The position numbers were made by a program, and so were the translations under genes. A stretch of 64,000 nt of DNA from Aldrovandia affinis (lineage: Eukaryota > Chordata > Actinopteri > Notacanthiformes > Halosauridae). The notes beneath the pieces are model-generated. The model had not been told where the DNA came from, did no database searches, and saw only the letters and a program-made list of their open reading frames with translations. This document shows, piece after piece, positions 44,863 through 57,100 of this stretch (within the stretch, counting starts at the first letter, position 1; every line of letters starts with the position of its first letter). Where the stretch lies: positions 4,461,830 to 4,525,829 of the forward strand of contig JAINUG010000047.1 of NCBI GenBank assembly GCA_029706075.1, read 5' to 3'.

Positions 44863-45340
44863 TGTCAGGAGTGTTCTAGGTGTGGAACCAAGTGCAGGCG
44901 AGAGAGACCCAGAATGCAGAGATGTGTTTAAAATAATTTATTAAACTTAAACGCTGGCAGAAATGAAAGCAAACAGTGTCTGAGAAGACATGTAACAATA
45001 CTAACAAAACAAACCAAAATAACAAACGAGCAGGAACAAACAAAACTAGTTCAACAGTAAATCCAAAATGTATTCCAGAGCATGGAATAAACTAAACTCA
45101 GGGGCTCTAAGAAACAAACAAGAAGAAACTTTTCAAGGCAACGAGAACACAAAACGAAACCACAAGGCTAATGCGAGTCAATGTTCAAGCGATGAACTGA
45201 GGAAGCCAGCTGGTTAAACATCCTCCCGGGATCACAGCTGCCAGTCATTTTCTTGATTGGCTTTGCACATTCCTGGCATGCCTTTCACTTCTCCTGATTG
45301 GGGCTTGGGGAAATGCCCGTTTGCCGGTCGAGTCGTGACA
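44863..45340 (-). mobile_element. Solo LTR, family D (minus)
   Basis: On the minus strand TGTCACGACTCGACCGG ... AGAACACTCCTGACA, 478 bp, flanked by the perfect 5-bp duplication GCTAT (44858-44862, 45341-45345). A polyadenylation-type TTTAATAAATTATTTT lies about 75 bp from the 3' end. The TGTCACGACTC start is common among fish gypsy LTRs. Confidence 0.92.
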
Positions 45341-45375
45341 GCTATGTGCTTGGAAATGTATACACTATATATTTG

Positions 45376-45716
45376 GGGGGGATTTGATTGAGGTTTTAAA
45401 ATTTCTAAAAGGGATTAACAAAGTGAAATACCAAAGATTGTTTAAGATAAGTGGGGTCAGCAGAACAAGAGGCCACAGGTGGAAATTAGTTAAAGGCAAA
45501 TTCCGCACAGATATTAGGAAGTTTTTCTTTACACAGAGAGTTGTCAATGCCTGGAACAGCTTGCCAGGTCGGGTAGTAGAGGCAGAAGCACTTGGGCTAT
45601 TCAAGTCCAGGCTAGATGTACGTAGTACTAGATACTCTTTAGATTAGGACAGGACGAGCCTAGATGGGCCGAACGGCCCGTTCTCATCATTATGTATTAT
45701 TATGTTCTTATTCTTA
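45376..45716 (+). mobile_element. CR1-like LINE 3' end with last ORF2 codons intact
   Basis: An 87-codon frame (45384-45647) carries the end of ORF2, VLKFLKGINKVKYQRLFK, GHRWKLVKGKFRTDIRKFFF and NAWNSLPGRVVEAE. The GGGCCGAACGGCCCGTTCTC hairpin and ATTATTATGTTCTTATTC terminal repeat follow. In this copy the reading is open where the copy at 21066 is shifted. It is severely 5' truncated. Confidence 0.9.
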
Positions 45717-45719
45717 TGT

Positions 45720-46462
45720 ATTGCTTGTTCGCTTTTTCTTGTGCATTTTTTTTCTTATGTACATTTTGATAGCTAGGGAAGCGTGGAGTAGGGGACGCAG
45801 TCTGCGGAAGAAAGCGTAAATGTTGATTCGCAGTGAGTGAGTTTAGAACCTGTTTTGTCTAGGGCTAGGGCTTAGTCAGACTGCTTTATTGATTTTTAGT
45901 ATATCCCTCTGATGTCATGTGAGTATGTCCATTATCTGTCGTCTGTCTTAAATAAATCCTGTATTTTTTTAAAGACTCGTGACTCGAACTAATATTTGTT
46001 GTCACGTCCCATCTTGGTTCACCAGGTTATGATTTGGCATTTGTAATTAACTCTCTAACAGAATATCTGCCTAAATAGGCAGGTCCAATACAGGCTTTGT
46101 GGTCTGCTGCCACATTATGTAAACACAAAATTGCTTTACTTAGGGTAAAAGGAGAATTGCTACATGACATACAAGGTACAGAACGCATTTCTGCCTTGTC
46201 AGACATTGAAAGTGACCAGTTGACCTAAAAAGTGTCCAACAGAACGATTCATTAATTCGCGAAGCTATTAAACTCACAGTTAATGATACATGACAATGTA
46301 TTACTATACAAGACAACAGATGACACAGTGTGGATTCCATCATCAGGATTGCGGTCGGATATTCTATATCACATGCACAATCAGGGGGTCATCTAGATGC
46401 TGATAAGGTTCAAGATTGCCTGAAAGGCATGTTTTAGTGGCCAGACATTGATATAGATGTAA
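45720..46462. other. Unassigned intergenic DNA
   Basis: AAATAAATCCTG followed by a T-run and TTGTCACGTCCC at about 45950-46010 looks like an LTR 3' end, but no matching start was found. Confidence 0.35.
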
Positions 46463-46466
46463 ATAC

Positions 46467-46920
46467 TGTGGCAGCCCAAGGGGCTGCCCAAGAAAATGGC
46501 TGCCTGGCCTTCAACACACTGGAGCCAAGGAAACACTACATTTCCCAGCAGGCCGCAATCCGTACCTGAATGAAGTCAAGCGATTGGGACTATGGACAGC
46601 TGAAGGCCATTCGGAGGCCTATTTAAGGGACTAACTTCTGTCACACTAGGAGGGAGTAGGTTGGTGATTGTGGAGAGTGTGTTGGAGAGTGTGTGAAGAA
46701 AAGTGTTTTTCGATTGCTGTTTGTGATTGAATTGGATTGTTTTGAGGACCCTGCTTTGTGTACCGACATTTGGACTGTTTGAGTGACTTCCCCATTGTTT
46801 GTGTTTATGAGTGGATTTTCCATTAATTAAAACTATTTTTGGTACAATTGACCTTGGATCTGTCTCTTGGGTTGCACTACTCCACATAACACCTACAACC
46901 AAACCCCGTAGGGTGTTACA
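46467..46920 (+). mobile_element. LTR related to family A, diverged 3' half
   Basis: Starts TGTGGCAGCCCAAGGGGCTG and keeps GAAGGCC ... GGAGGCCTATTTAAGGGAC, but the second half differs and ends CCCCGTAGGGTGTTACA instead of CCCCTGGGGACACCACA. The bases before it are ATAC, as at 25097, yet no ATAC follows. It is a separate subfamily or a damaged copy. Confidence 0.75.
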
Positions 46921-47500
46921 GTCTTTGAACACTCTGTATTACACACATGAACAGATATCCCCGCTGTTCATGTTACAAGGACTTATTATGTTCTATGCTG
47001 CAAAATCATATTGGAAGCATATCCAAACTAATGCCATAACTGTGCTTTGTATTACAATCATTTTGTCTGACAATGTAGCCCTTTTTCAGCTTTAGCATTA
47101 GCGTTGACATATTTAGATAAAAATACCTGCTTCTCTTTTCATAAACTGTAACTTAGGAAGCTTTATTACAGTCATTTTTAATATTCACCATGTTACCCCT
47201 GACAGCAATTAAAACATTTCTTGGCCTTAGAAACCAGCTGTGTTCTAGCTCATATGACGGCTCCATTGAACTTATCCTGTACAGTCAATAGAGGGGGAAA
47301 AGTTTATTATGCAAACAAGTCTAATATTGTTTTTATTCTGAATGGCTGTATCGCTCAACCTGAAGGAGAAATTTGAATTTCAGTTTGCTTTTGTGCCCCA
47401 GGTGTTTGCGACAATCCTGCTGGCTAATCTGCTCCTCTTTGGAGAAAATTATAAAGTAAGGTACATTGCCAATGTCTCAGCTAGTGATTCTCATAATACA
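46921..47500. other. Unassigned DNA, possible exon-like segment
   Basis: No repeat recognised. Bases about 47403-47456 have an acceptor-like CTTTTGTGCCCCAG before them and GTAAGG after them, and are open in frame (VFATILLANLLLFGENYK). This is suggestive only. Confidence 0.25.
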
Positions 47501-47505
47501 ATGCC

Positions 47506-48442
47506 TGTTAGGAACCGGACAAGGACCCAGACGCAGATCAGGATAAGGCAAAAGAGTAGTTTAATGGGAAGCAGGGGTCAAAACCAGGAATCAGAATATC
47601 GAAGGTACAAAAACGCGAGGCAGAGAGAAGTCAAAAACAGGCAGTCCAAAAAGTAAATAACAGGTAGGCAGATAGGCAAACAAAACAGAATCGCTAGGCA
47701 GGCTCGGGGTAGTCAAACAGAAGGGTAGTCTCGGGAAATACAATTAACACTGGCTTCGGAAAGGTAGGCTCAGGGAAAAATGAATCAACGTACTGACACG
47801 GAGAAATGAAAACACTGAACATATATACTGGGAGACACAATGGAAATCAGGTGAGACAATGAGGAGAGAGAGGAGGGAACACAAGGAATCGATAATTAAA
47901 TAACAAGGGGGAAACGCAAGACACGGACACTGAAGCAAACAAACATATAGACAATAAACGACCTGGGAGAACAGGCAGACACGTGCATAGTAAAGGGGAG
48001 GTACGCAAAGAGAAACGTTGCGTGCGTATGAAAGAGAGAATGGCGAGGCGAACAGGGATAGGATAATGAGAGAATGAACGATAGATAGAAGCGTGAGATA
48101 ATTAGTGATTAGTAGTGTTAGTAACTAAATCTAAATCCCTAACGTTAGTAGATTAGTTAGTTAGTACTGTACACATCTAACTAATATATACAAAGTGCGA
48201 TAAAGAAAGTAGGAAGGAAGAAAACGAGAATATAAGCGAATGCGGAAATACCCGAAAAGTAACGACCCGAAGTGCATGACAAGACAGGGAGTGGATCACG
48301 AACTAAGACGGAACAGAAACAGACAGGGAGCGGGACGTGACAGAACAATGAAAACACAATACAGAATGACGAATAACGAAAGGGAACAGATGAAACATAA
48401 ACAACGACCAAAAACCACAGAACAGGGACTCAGAATATAACA
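47506..48442 (-). repeat. Sushi LTR 1 (terminal 3' LTR)
   Basis: 937 bp; minus strand TGTTATATTCTGAG ... CCGGTTCCTAACA. Contains a TATA box (47827-47821) and the predicted transcription start 30 bp downstream (47797). The overlapping small frames in the LTRs are non-coding. Confidence 0.96.
47787..47827 (-). promoter_or_regulatory. LTR 1 TATA box and self-primer segment
   Basis: TATATAT (47827-47821) followed 30 bp later by GTCAGTACGTT (47797-47787) on the minus strand. The latter is a perfect complement of the site next to each internal region. Equivalent segments are at 53248-53258 and 58720-58730. Confidence 0.75.
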
Positions 48443-48466
48443 GTACCCCCCCCCAAAGGAACGCCC
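48443..48466 (-). promoter_or_regulatory. Polypurine tract, left unit
   Basis: The minus strand has CTTTGGGGGGGGGTAC directly before the LTR start; a similar tract is at 53901-53924 for the right unit. Confidence 0.65.
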
Positions 48467-48559
48467 CATGGCGTTCTAACAGGGGGCACAAAAACAAAAA
48501 CAGAAAAAACAGGAAAAGCAGGGGGAAGCCAGACAGACAAGGGACAACGCAGGTGGCAG

Positions 48560-48735
48560 GGTCAAAAACACATGGCAGAATCTCTGACAGGCAAGGGGCA
48601 AAACACAGAGCAGGATCTCAGACAGGCAAGGGGCAAAACACGGAGCAGGATCTCAGACAGGCACGGGTCAAAACACTGGACAGAATCTCAGACAGGCAGG
48701 GTCAAAACACTAGACAGGATCTCAGACAGGCCTAG
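48560..48735 (-). repeat. Minisatellite between pol and LTR, left unit
   Basis: Four to five imperfect units of about 35 bp, each with CAGGATCTCAGACAGGC or a variant and a GGGCAAAACAC segment. It lies in the 3' untranslated part of the retroelement. Confidence 0.85.
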
Positions 48736-49011
48736 ACACTTGAAAGTCTCTGATTAAAGTCTTGTCCAAAATGAAACGGGAAGGAACCCAACTTCTTTCC
48801 TCGGGACCGTAGCCCTCCCAATCCACGAGATATTGGAGACCACGGCCCCGACGACGAACGTCCAGAAGCTTGCTCACAGTATAAGCCTCTCCCCCATCAA
48901 TAAGACGGGGAGGGGTGGCTCAGGGGACAGGACACAAAGGGTGGGTAACCAGGGGTTTGAGGCGGGAAACATGGAATGTGGGGTGAATTCTTCTCATGGT
49001 GGATGGTAATT

Positions 49012-51695
49012 TCAATCTAACCGCAGTGGGACTGATGATTCTAATGATGGGGAAAGGTCCAATAAACGGGGTGCAAGCTTACGAGTCCACTCTGAGGGGA
49101 ATGTCCGGGTAGTCAGCCAGACCCGTTGTCCCACACGATAATGGGGCGCCTCTGAGCGTCCCTTGTCTCGATTTCCTTCATGCGGGAACTGGCTCGGATA
49201 AGATTGCGGCGTGTTAACCTCCAGGTGCGGCGACACCGGCGGATGAAGGCCTCGGCAGAGGGGACTCCCACCTCCTTCTCCTGGCTAGGGAATAAAGGCG
49301 GTTGGTAACCAAGGCAACATTCAAAGGGGGACATTTGAGAAGAAGAAGAAGTCTGGGAGTTGATGGCATATTCTGCCCAGGGTAGCTGTTGACTCCATGA
49401 GGTAGGATTCTGTGAACACAAGCAGCGGAGAACAGTCTCAATAGTTTGATTAGCCCGCTCTGTCTGGCCGTTAGATTGGGGATGAAAACCTGATGATAAA
49501 CTAACAGATGAACCCAGGAGTGAACAGAAAGCTTTCCAGAACCTAGCAGTGAACTGGGGACCTCTGTCAGAAACAATATCAGTGGGGATACCGTGTAATC
49601 TGAAAATGTGCTGAATGATGAGAGTAGCGGTCTCTTTGGCAGAAGGGAGTTTAGGTAAAGGAATAAAGTGGACAGCTTTAGAAAAACGATCAATAACAGT
49701 CAAAATAGTAGTGTTGCTGTTGGAGGGGGGTAAACCAGTGATAAAATCTAAGGCAATGTGAGACCAAGGGCGGTGGGGAATGGGTAGGGGTTGTAATAGA
49801 CCAGAGGATGCTGATGAGGTGTTTTGTTCCGGGCGCAGACAGAGCAGGCAGAGACAAAATCCTTGATGTCCTTAATCATGGCTGACCACCAGAAATGTTT
49901 CTTAATGAAGGTGATGGTTCTGTTGATACCGGGGTGACAGGACAGGAGAGAAGAGTGGCCCCACTGCAGAACTTGAGGACGAACGGAATCCGGAACAAAA
50001 AGACGGTTGGTAGGACAGCGACTGGGGCCAACCTGCCCTTCCAGAGCAGAGCGAACAGTGGTTTCAATGTCCAGAAGAAGAGAGTTGATACAGCAGTGTT
50101 GAGGTAGAATGGTGTCAGGATCAGAAGAACTGGAGGGAGAGTCGAACCGGCGGGAGAGGGCATCAGGTTTGGTGTTCTTGGAACCGGGTCGATATGAGAG
50201 TGTAAAATTGAATCTTGAGAAAAACAGAGACCAACGAGCCTGACGGGAATTGAGTCTCTTGGCAGTCTGTAAATATTCCAGGTTCTTATGGTCAGTCCAA
50301 ACAAGGAATGGGGTAAGTGCGCCCTCAAGCCAATGCCTCCATTCCTCCAAAAGTTTGACCGCAAGTAGCTCCCGATTTCCGACGTCGTAGTTTTGTTCCG
50401 TGGAGCTAAGCCGGTGGGAGTAAAAGGCGCATGGGTGGATCTTGTTGTCCTGGGAGGAGCGTTGTGACAGAATGGCCCCCACTCCGATGTTGGATGCATC
50501 GACCTCAACAATGAACTGAGCATTGGAGTCAGGATGGATGAGGATAGGATCAGACGTGAAGCGCTGCTTGAGGGCGTGGAAAGCTTCTTCTGCTCGGAGA
50601 TTCCAGTCAAACCGGACCTTGATAGATGTGAGAGCTGTGAGGGGTGCTGCCAGGGTACTGTAATTGCGGATAAATCTACGATAGAAATTAGCGAATCCCA
50701 AAAACCGCTGTAATTCCTTACGACTCTCTGGCTGGGGCCAGTCCAGAACAGCCTTGATCTTTTGAGGGTCCATCTGGAGGCTCCGGCCGAGATGATATAG
50801 CCCAGGAAGGTGGTAGTCTGGCAGTGGAACTCGCACTTCTCCGCCTTGACGAAAAGTCTATTCTCCAGCAGACGCTGGAGAACTCTGCGGACGTGACTGA
50901 TATGTTCATCTTGGGTCTCAGAAAAATGAGGATGTCGTCAAGGTAAACAAAAACAAACTGGTTGATAAAGTCTCTTAAGACATCGTTAACCAAGGCTTGG
51001 AAAACAGCTGGAGCGTTGGTCAAACCGAAAGGCATCACTAGGTACTCCCAGTGGCCAGTCGGGGTATTGAAGGCGGTTTTCCATTCGTCCCCCTCACGAA
51101 TGCGCACCAGGTGGTAAGCGTTACGCAGGTCCAATTTGGTGAAGACGGTGGCTCCTTTAAGCTGTTCGAAAGCCGACGTCATGAGGGGGAGAGGGTAACG
51201 ATTCTTTACCGTGATGTCATTGAGTGCCCGGTAGTCGATGCACGGGCGTAAAGACCCGTCCTTCTTGCCCACGAAGAAGAAACCAGCTCCGGCAGGTGAG
51301 GAAGAAGGACGAATGATGCCAGCGGCCAGTGACTCCTGAAGATATTTATTCATGGTCTCTGTCTCGGGACGGGACAAGGAAAACAGGCCCCCTGGGAGGG
51401 GTAGTACCAGACAGGAGTTCGATGGCGCAATCATAGGGACGGTGGGGGGGCAGGCAGGTGGCTCGGGACTTGCAGAAGACCTCCTTGAGGTCCAGGTACT
51501 CGGAAGGAATAGCCGACAGATCAGAAAGTTTCTCGGGAGAAAGGGAACTCGGGACGGAAGAGTGGGCCTGATGCAGGCAGTGAGACAAACAGTGTGGGCT
51601 CCAACCCACAATCCTGTGACTGTTCCACTCCACGGAGGGGTTATGGCGCACAAGCCAGGGATGGCCAAGAACAATGGGGGCATGGGGAGAGTCAA
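49012..51695 (-). pseudogene. Left-unit pol, broken into several frames
   Basis: RT is readable in 51695-50718 (KLDLRNAYH, then [10 protein letters not shown]). RNase H and the integrase zinc-binding part are in 50836-49748 ([31 protein letters not shown]). The integrase core is in 49703-49113 ([17 protein letters not shown]), and the segment before the chromodomain is in 49236-49012. Comparison with the right unit shows frame-changing gaps near 51383, 50792, 50925, 49806, 49170 and 49060-49110, most in homopolymers or short repeats, plus a 3-bp loss near 50350. The residue before QF in the integrase differs (P here, L in the right unit). It cannot make a continuous polyprotein as written. 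Confidence 0.93.
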
Positions 51696-52950
51696 TAATG
51701 TGAAAACGTATCCTCTCCTGATGGTTGCCGGAGATGCGCAAAGTCAGAGGGGAACTGATATGGGTAATCTGGGCAAGTCTTTGACCGTTGAGTGAGTTTG
51801 CTATAAGAGGGCGTGACAGGCTAGAAACAGGAATGCCCCACTTGGTGACCACACCAGCATCGATGAAGCTCTCCTCTGCTCCCGAGTCAATGAGAGCGGT
51901 GGTCTCTCGCCTCTGACCCTCCCACTCAATAGTAACCGGCAGGCAGGTCCGTTGTTTGGAGGAGCGTTCAATAGGAATGACACCCACTAGTGCTCCTCTC
52001 CTCACAAGTGGGCGTTGGCCTTTAAGCGGACAGTTAGAGATGAAGTGCCCTGACTCCCCGCAGTAAAGGCAGGACCTGGAAGCCATCCTGCGGTCACGTT
52101 CTTGCCGGGAAAGTCGAGCACGATCCAGCTGCATGGGTTCAGGGTCAGGGTTAGGTGAAGATGCCACTCTGGGATGGATGTGGACTCTGGCAGGCGTCCT
52201 AAACCCGGCTGTCTCAGACCCAGGAACAACCCCGGCACTACGCAAACGGCGACGCTCCTGAAGCCTGGAGTCTACTCGGATGGCCAGGCTGACGAGGTCG
52301 TCGAAAGACTCAGGTAGGTCACGGGTCAGGATCTCGTCTTTGAGATGTTCAGATAGTCCGAAGATAAATGCGTCGTACAGCGCCTTCCTTCCCCAGCCAC
52401 AGGAGTTAGCCAAGGTCTGGAAGTTGATGGCGTAGTCCGAGACCGGCCCTCCCTCCTGGCGTAAGTAGAGCATCTCACGGGCAGCTTCGTGACCATGTTT
52501 AGACCGATCGAAAACCCTCTTCATCTCCTCGGAAAACAAGCTAAAACTCTGGCAGTAGGGAAACGACCCCTCCCACGCAATAGTAGCCCAGGTCTTGGCA
52601 CGACCGGTCAGTTGAATGATGACGAAGGCGACCCTGGAAACTTCGCTGGGGAACGTAGATGGCTGAAGTTGGAAAATCAGCTGGCATTGAGTGAGGAACG
52701 TATGACAACCGCCCGGTTCACCTGCGTACCTCTCCGGAGGGGGCAGACGGGGTTCGCGCACCGGCGCAGAGGGAAATCCGGGTTGAGGTGCGGGGTCAGG
52801 AGCTCGCAGCGTCAGGGTTAGTTCCGCCAAACTGGAGGTGAGGGTCTGCAGATGGTGGGTGACCGTCTCCAGATGGTTCTGATGCCGTCCGAGCGTGGCA
52901 CCTTGCTGCTCGAGAGCAAAGCGAATCTGGTCCGGATCTGCTGGGTCCAT
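51346..52950 (-). CDS. Left-unit gag-protease, open 534-codon frame
   Basis: Starts at the ATG 17 bases from the LTR (MDPADPDQ). Residues about 70-240 are a sushi-type gag capsid region ([44 protein letters not shown]). A zinc knuckle follows at C294-x2-C297-x4-H302-x4-C307 ([14 protein letters not shown]), then an aspartic protease with [10 protein letters not shown] as active site, then the linker toward RT. Gag and protease are in one frame with no stop or shift, as in Tf1. The ORF loses frame near 51383 just before RT and ends at 51346. Gag should form cytoplasmic particles packaging the RNA. Mammalian PEG10/RTL genes descend from this gag lineage. Confidence 0.93.
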   Translation of the reverse strand: MDPADPDQIRFALEQQGATLGRHQNHLETVTHHLQTLTSSLAELTLTLRAPDPAPQPGFPSAPVREPRLPPPERYAGEPGGCHTFLTQCQLIFQLQPSTFPSEVSRVAFVIIQLTGRAKTWATIAWEGSFPYCQSFSLFSEEMKRVFDRSKHGHEAAREMLYLRQEGGPVSDYAINFQTLANSCGWGRKALYDAFIFGLSEHLKDEILTRDLPESFDDLVSLAIRVDSRLQERRRLRSAGVVPGSETAGFRTPARVHIHPRVASSPNPDPEPMQLDRARLSRQERDRRMASRSCLYCGESGHFISNCPLKGQRPLVRRGALVGVIPIERSSKQRTCLPVTIEWEGQRRETTALIDSGAEESFIDAGVVTKWGIPVSSLSRPLIANSLNGQRLAQITHISSPLTLRISGNHQERIRFHIIDSPHAPIVLGHPWLVRHNPSVEWNSHRIVGWSPHCLSHCLHQAHSSVPSSLSPEKLSDLSAIPSEYLDLKEVFCKSRATCLPPHRPYDCAIELLSGTTPPRGPVFLVPSRDRDHE

Positions 52951-52954
52951 CCTG

Positions 52955-52965
52955 GTCAGTACGTT
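52955..52965 (-). promoter_or_regulatory. Self-priming primer binding site, left unit
   Basis: The minus strand AACGTACTGAC lies one base inside the LTR 2 edge. No tRNA-type TGG site is present. It is a perfect complement of GTCAGTACGTT in the LTR. Confidence 0.75.
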
Positions 52966-52966
52966 C

Positions 52967-53900
52967 TGTTAGGAACCGGACAAGGACCCAGACGCAGATC
53001 AGGATAAGGCAAAAGAGTAGTTTAATGGGAAGCAGGGGTCAAAACCAGGAATCAGAATATCGAAGGTACAAAAACGCGAGGCAGAGAGAAGTCAAAAACA
53101 GGCAGTCCAAAAAGTCAATAACAGGTAGGCAGATAGGCAAACAAAACAGAATCGCTAGGCAGGCTCGGGGTAGTCAAACAGAAGGGTAGTCTCTGGAAAT
53201 ACAATTAACACTGGCTTCGGAAAGGTAGGCTCAGGGAAAAATGAATCAACGTACTGACACGGAGAAATGAAAACACTGAACATATATACTGGGAGACACA
53301 ATGGAAATCAGGTGAGACAATGAGGAGAGAGAGGAGGGAACACAGGGAATCGATAATTAAATAACAAGGGGAAACGCAAGACACGGACACTGAAGCAAAC
53401 AAACATATAGACAATAAACGACCTGGGAGAACAGGCAGACACGTGCATAGTAAAGGGGAGGTACGCAAAGAGAAACGTTGCGTGCGTATGAAGAGAGAAT
53501 GGCGAGGCGAACAGGGATAGGATAATGAGAGAATGAACGATAGATAGAAGCGTTAGATAATTAGTGATTAGTAGTGTTAGTAACTAAATCTAAATCCCTA
53601 ACGTTAGTAGATTAGTTAGTTAGTACTGTACACATCTAACTAATATATACAAAGTGCGATAAAGAAAGTAGGAAGGAAGAAAACGAGAATATAAGCGAAT
53701 GCGGAAATACCCGAAAAGTAACGACCGAAGTGCATGACAAGACAGGGAGTGGATCACGAACTAAGACGGAACAGAAACAGACAGGGAGCGGGACGTGACA
53801 GAACAATGAAAACACAATACAGAATGATGAATAACGAAAGGGAACAGATGAAACATAAACAACGACCAAAAACCACAGAACAGGGACTCAGAATATAACA
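52967..53900 (-). repeat. Sushi LTR 2 (shared central LTR)
   Basis: 934 bp, serving as 3' LTR of the right unit and 5' LTR of the left unit. It carries a few private differences from LTRs 1 and 3 (for example AAGCGTTAGAT against AAGCGTGAGAT, and GAATGATGAAT against GAATGACGAAT). Confidence 0.96.
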
Positions 53901-54017
53901 GTACCCCCCCCCAAAGGAACGCCCCATGGCGTTCTAACAGGGGGCACAAAAACAAAAACAGAAAAAACAGGAAAAGCAGGGGGAAGCCAGACAGACAAGG
54001 GACAACGCAGGTGGCAG

Positions 54018-54193
54018 GGTCAAAAACACATGGCAGAATCTCTGACAGGCAAGGGGCAAAACACAGAGCAGGATCTCAGACAGGCAAGGGGCAAAACACG
54101 GAGCAGGATCTCAGACAGGCACGGGTCAAAACACTGGACAGAATCTCAGACAGGCAGGGTCAAAACACTAGACAGGATCTCAGACAGGCCTAG
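54018..54193 (-). repeat. Minisatellite between pol and LTR, right unit
   Basis: Same unit number and sequence as 48560-48735. Confidence 0.85.
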
Positions 54194-57100
54194 ACACTTG
54201 AAAGTCTCTGATTAAAGTCTTGTCCAAAATGAAACGGGAAGGAACCCAACTTCTTTCCTCGGGACCGTAGCCCTCCCAATCCACGAGATATTGGAGACCA
54301 CGGCCCCGACGACGAACGTCCAGAAGCTTGCTCACAGTATAAGCCTCTCCCCCATCAATAAGACGGGGGGGAGGGGGTGGCTCAGGGACGGGACACAAAG
54401 GGTGGGTAACCAGGGGTTTGAGGCGGGAAACATGGAATGTGGGGTGAATTCTTCTCATGGTGGATGGTAATTTCAATCTAACCGCAGTGGGACTGATGAT
54501 TCTAATGATGGGGAAAGGTCCAATAAAACGGGGTGCAAGCTTACGAGAGTCCACTCTGAGGGGAATGTCCCGGGTAGTCAGCCAGACCCGTTGTCCCACA
54601 CGATAATGGGGCGCCTCTGAGCGTCCCTTGTCTGCGATTTCCTTCATGCGGGAACTGGCTCGGATAAGATTGCGGCGTGTTAACCTCCAGGTGCGACGAC
54701 ACCGGCGGATGAAGGCCTCGGCAGAGGGGACTCCCACCTCCTTCTCCTGGCTAGGGAATAAAGGCGGTTGGTAACCAAGGCAACATTCAAAGGGGGACAT
54801 TTGAGAAGAAGAAGAAGTCTGGGAGTTGATGGCATATTCTGCCCAGGGTAGCTGTTGACTCCATGAGGTAGGATTCTGTGAACACAAGCAGCGGAGAACA
54901 GTCTCAATAGTTTGATTAGCCCGCTCTGTCTGGCCGTTAGATTGGGGATGAAAACCTGATGATAAACTAACAGATGAACCCAGGAGTGAACAGAAAGCTT
55001 TCCAGAACCTAGCAGTGAACTGGAGACCTCTGTCAGAAACAATATCAGTGGGGATACCGTGTAATCTGAAAATGTGCTGAATGATGAGAGTAGCGGTCTC
55101 TTTGGCAGAAGGGAGTTTAGGTAAAGGAATAAAGTGGACAGCTTTAGAAAAACGATCAATAACAGTCAAAATAGTAGTGTTGCTGTTGGAGGGGGGTAAA
55201 CCAGTGATAAAATCTAAGGCAATGTGAGACCAAGGGCGGTGGGGAATGGGTAGGGGTTGTAATAGACCAGAGGGATGCTGATGAGGTGTTTTGTTCCGGG
55301 CGCAGACAGAGCAGGCAGAGACAAAATCCTTGATGTCCTTAATCATGGCTGACCACCAGAAATGTTTCTTAATGAAGGTGATGGTTCTGTTGATACCGGG
55401 GTGACAGGACAGGAGAGAAGAGTGGCCCCACTGCAGAACTTGAGGACGAACGGAATCCGGAACAAAAAGACGGTTGGTAGGACAGCGACTGGGGCCAACC
55501 TGCCCTTCCAGAGCAGAGCGAACAGTGGTTTCAATGTCCAGAAGAAGAGAGTTGATACAGCAGTGTTGAGGTAGAATGGTGTCAGGATCAGAAGAACTGG
55601 AGGGAGAGTCGAACCGGCGGGAGAGGGCATCAGGTTTGGTGTTCTTGGAACCGGGTCGATATGAGAGTGTAAAATTGAATCTTGAGAAAAACAGAGACCA
55701 ACGAGCCTGACGGGAATTGAGTCTCTTGGCAGTCTGTAAATATTCCAGGTTCTTATGGTCAGTCCAAACAAGGAATGGGGTAAGTGCGCCCTCAAGCCAA
55801 TGCCTCCATTCCTCCAAGGCGAGTTTGACTGCAAGTAGCTCCCGATTTCCGACGTCGTAGTTTTGTTCCGTGGAGCTAAGCCGGTGGGAGTAAAAGGCGC
55901 ATGGGTGGATCTTGTTGTCCTGGGAGGAGCGTTGTGACAGAATGGCCCCCACTCCGATGTTGGATGCATCGACCTCAACAATGAACTGAGCATTGGAGTC
56001 AGGATGGATGAGGATAGGATCAGACGTGAAGCGCTGCTTGAGGGCGTGGAAAGCTTCTTCTGCTCGGAGATTCCAGTCAAACCGGACCTTGATAGATGTG
56101 AGAGCTGTGAGGGGTGCTGCCAGGGTACTGTAATTGCGGATAAATCTACGATAGAAATTAGCGAATCCCAAAAACCGCTGTAATTCCTTACGACTCTCTG
56201 GCTGGGGCCAGTCCAGAACAGCCTTGATCTTTTGAGGGTCCATCTGGAGGCTCCCGGCCGAGATGATATAGCCCAGGAAGGTGGTAGTCTGGCAGTGGAA
56301 CTCGCACTTCTCCGCCTTGACGAAAAGTCTATTCTCCAGCAGACGCTGGAGAACTCTGCGGACGTGACTGATATGTTCATCTTGGGTCTCAGAAAAAATG
56401 AGGATGTCGTCAAGGTAAACAAAAACAAACTGGTTGATAAAGTCTCTTAAGACATCGTTAACCAAGGCTTGGAAAACAGCTGGAGCGTTGGTCAAACCGA
56501 AAGGCATCACTAGGTACTCCCAGTGGCCAGTCGGGGTATTGAAGGCGGTTTTCCATTCGTCCCCCTCACGAATGCGCACCAGGTGGTAAGCGTTACGCAG
56601 GTCCAATTTGGTGAAGACGGTGGCTCCTTTAAGCTGTTCGAAAGCCGACGTCATGAGGGGGAGAGGGTAACGATTCTTTACCGTGATGTCATTGAGTGCC
56701 CGGTAGTCGATGCACGGGCGTAAAGACCCGTCCTTCTTGCCCACGAAGAAGAAACCAGCTCCGGCAGGTGAGGAAGAAGGACGAATGATGCCAGCGGCCA
56801 GTGACTCCTGAAGATATTTATTCATGGTCTCTGTCTCGGGACGGGACAAGGAAAACAGGCGCCCCCTGGGAGGGGTAGTACCAGACAGGAGTTCGATGGC
56901 GCAATCATAGGGACGGTGGGGGGGCAGGCAGGTGGCTCGGGACTTGCAGAAGACCTCCTTGAGGTCCAGGTACTCGGAAGGAATAGCCGACAGATCAGAA
57001 AGTTTCTCGGGAGAAAGGGAACTCGGGACGGAAGAGTGGGCCTGATGCAGGCAGTGAGACAAACAGTGTGGGCTCCAACCCACAATCCTGTGACTGTTCC

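Noticed and set aside
48553..48757. Repetitive Gln/Arg-rich small proteins
   Set aside because: Translation of the retroelement minisatellite on the non-coding strand, present identically at 54011-54215.
49214..49693. Second-frame proteins of 115-361 codons in the chromovirus (also 49876-50610, 54680-55159, 55343-56428)
   Set aside because: They are alternate-frame shadows of pol; the real frame has all catalytic motifs.
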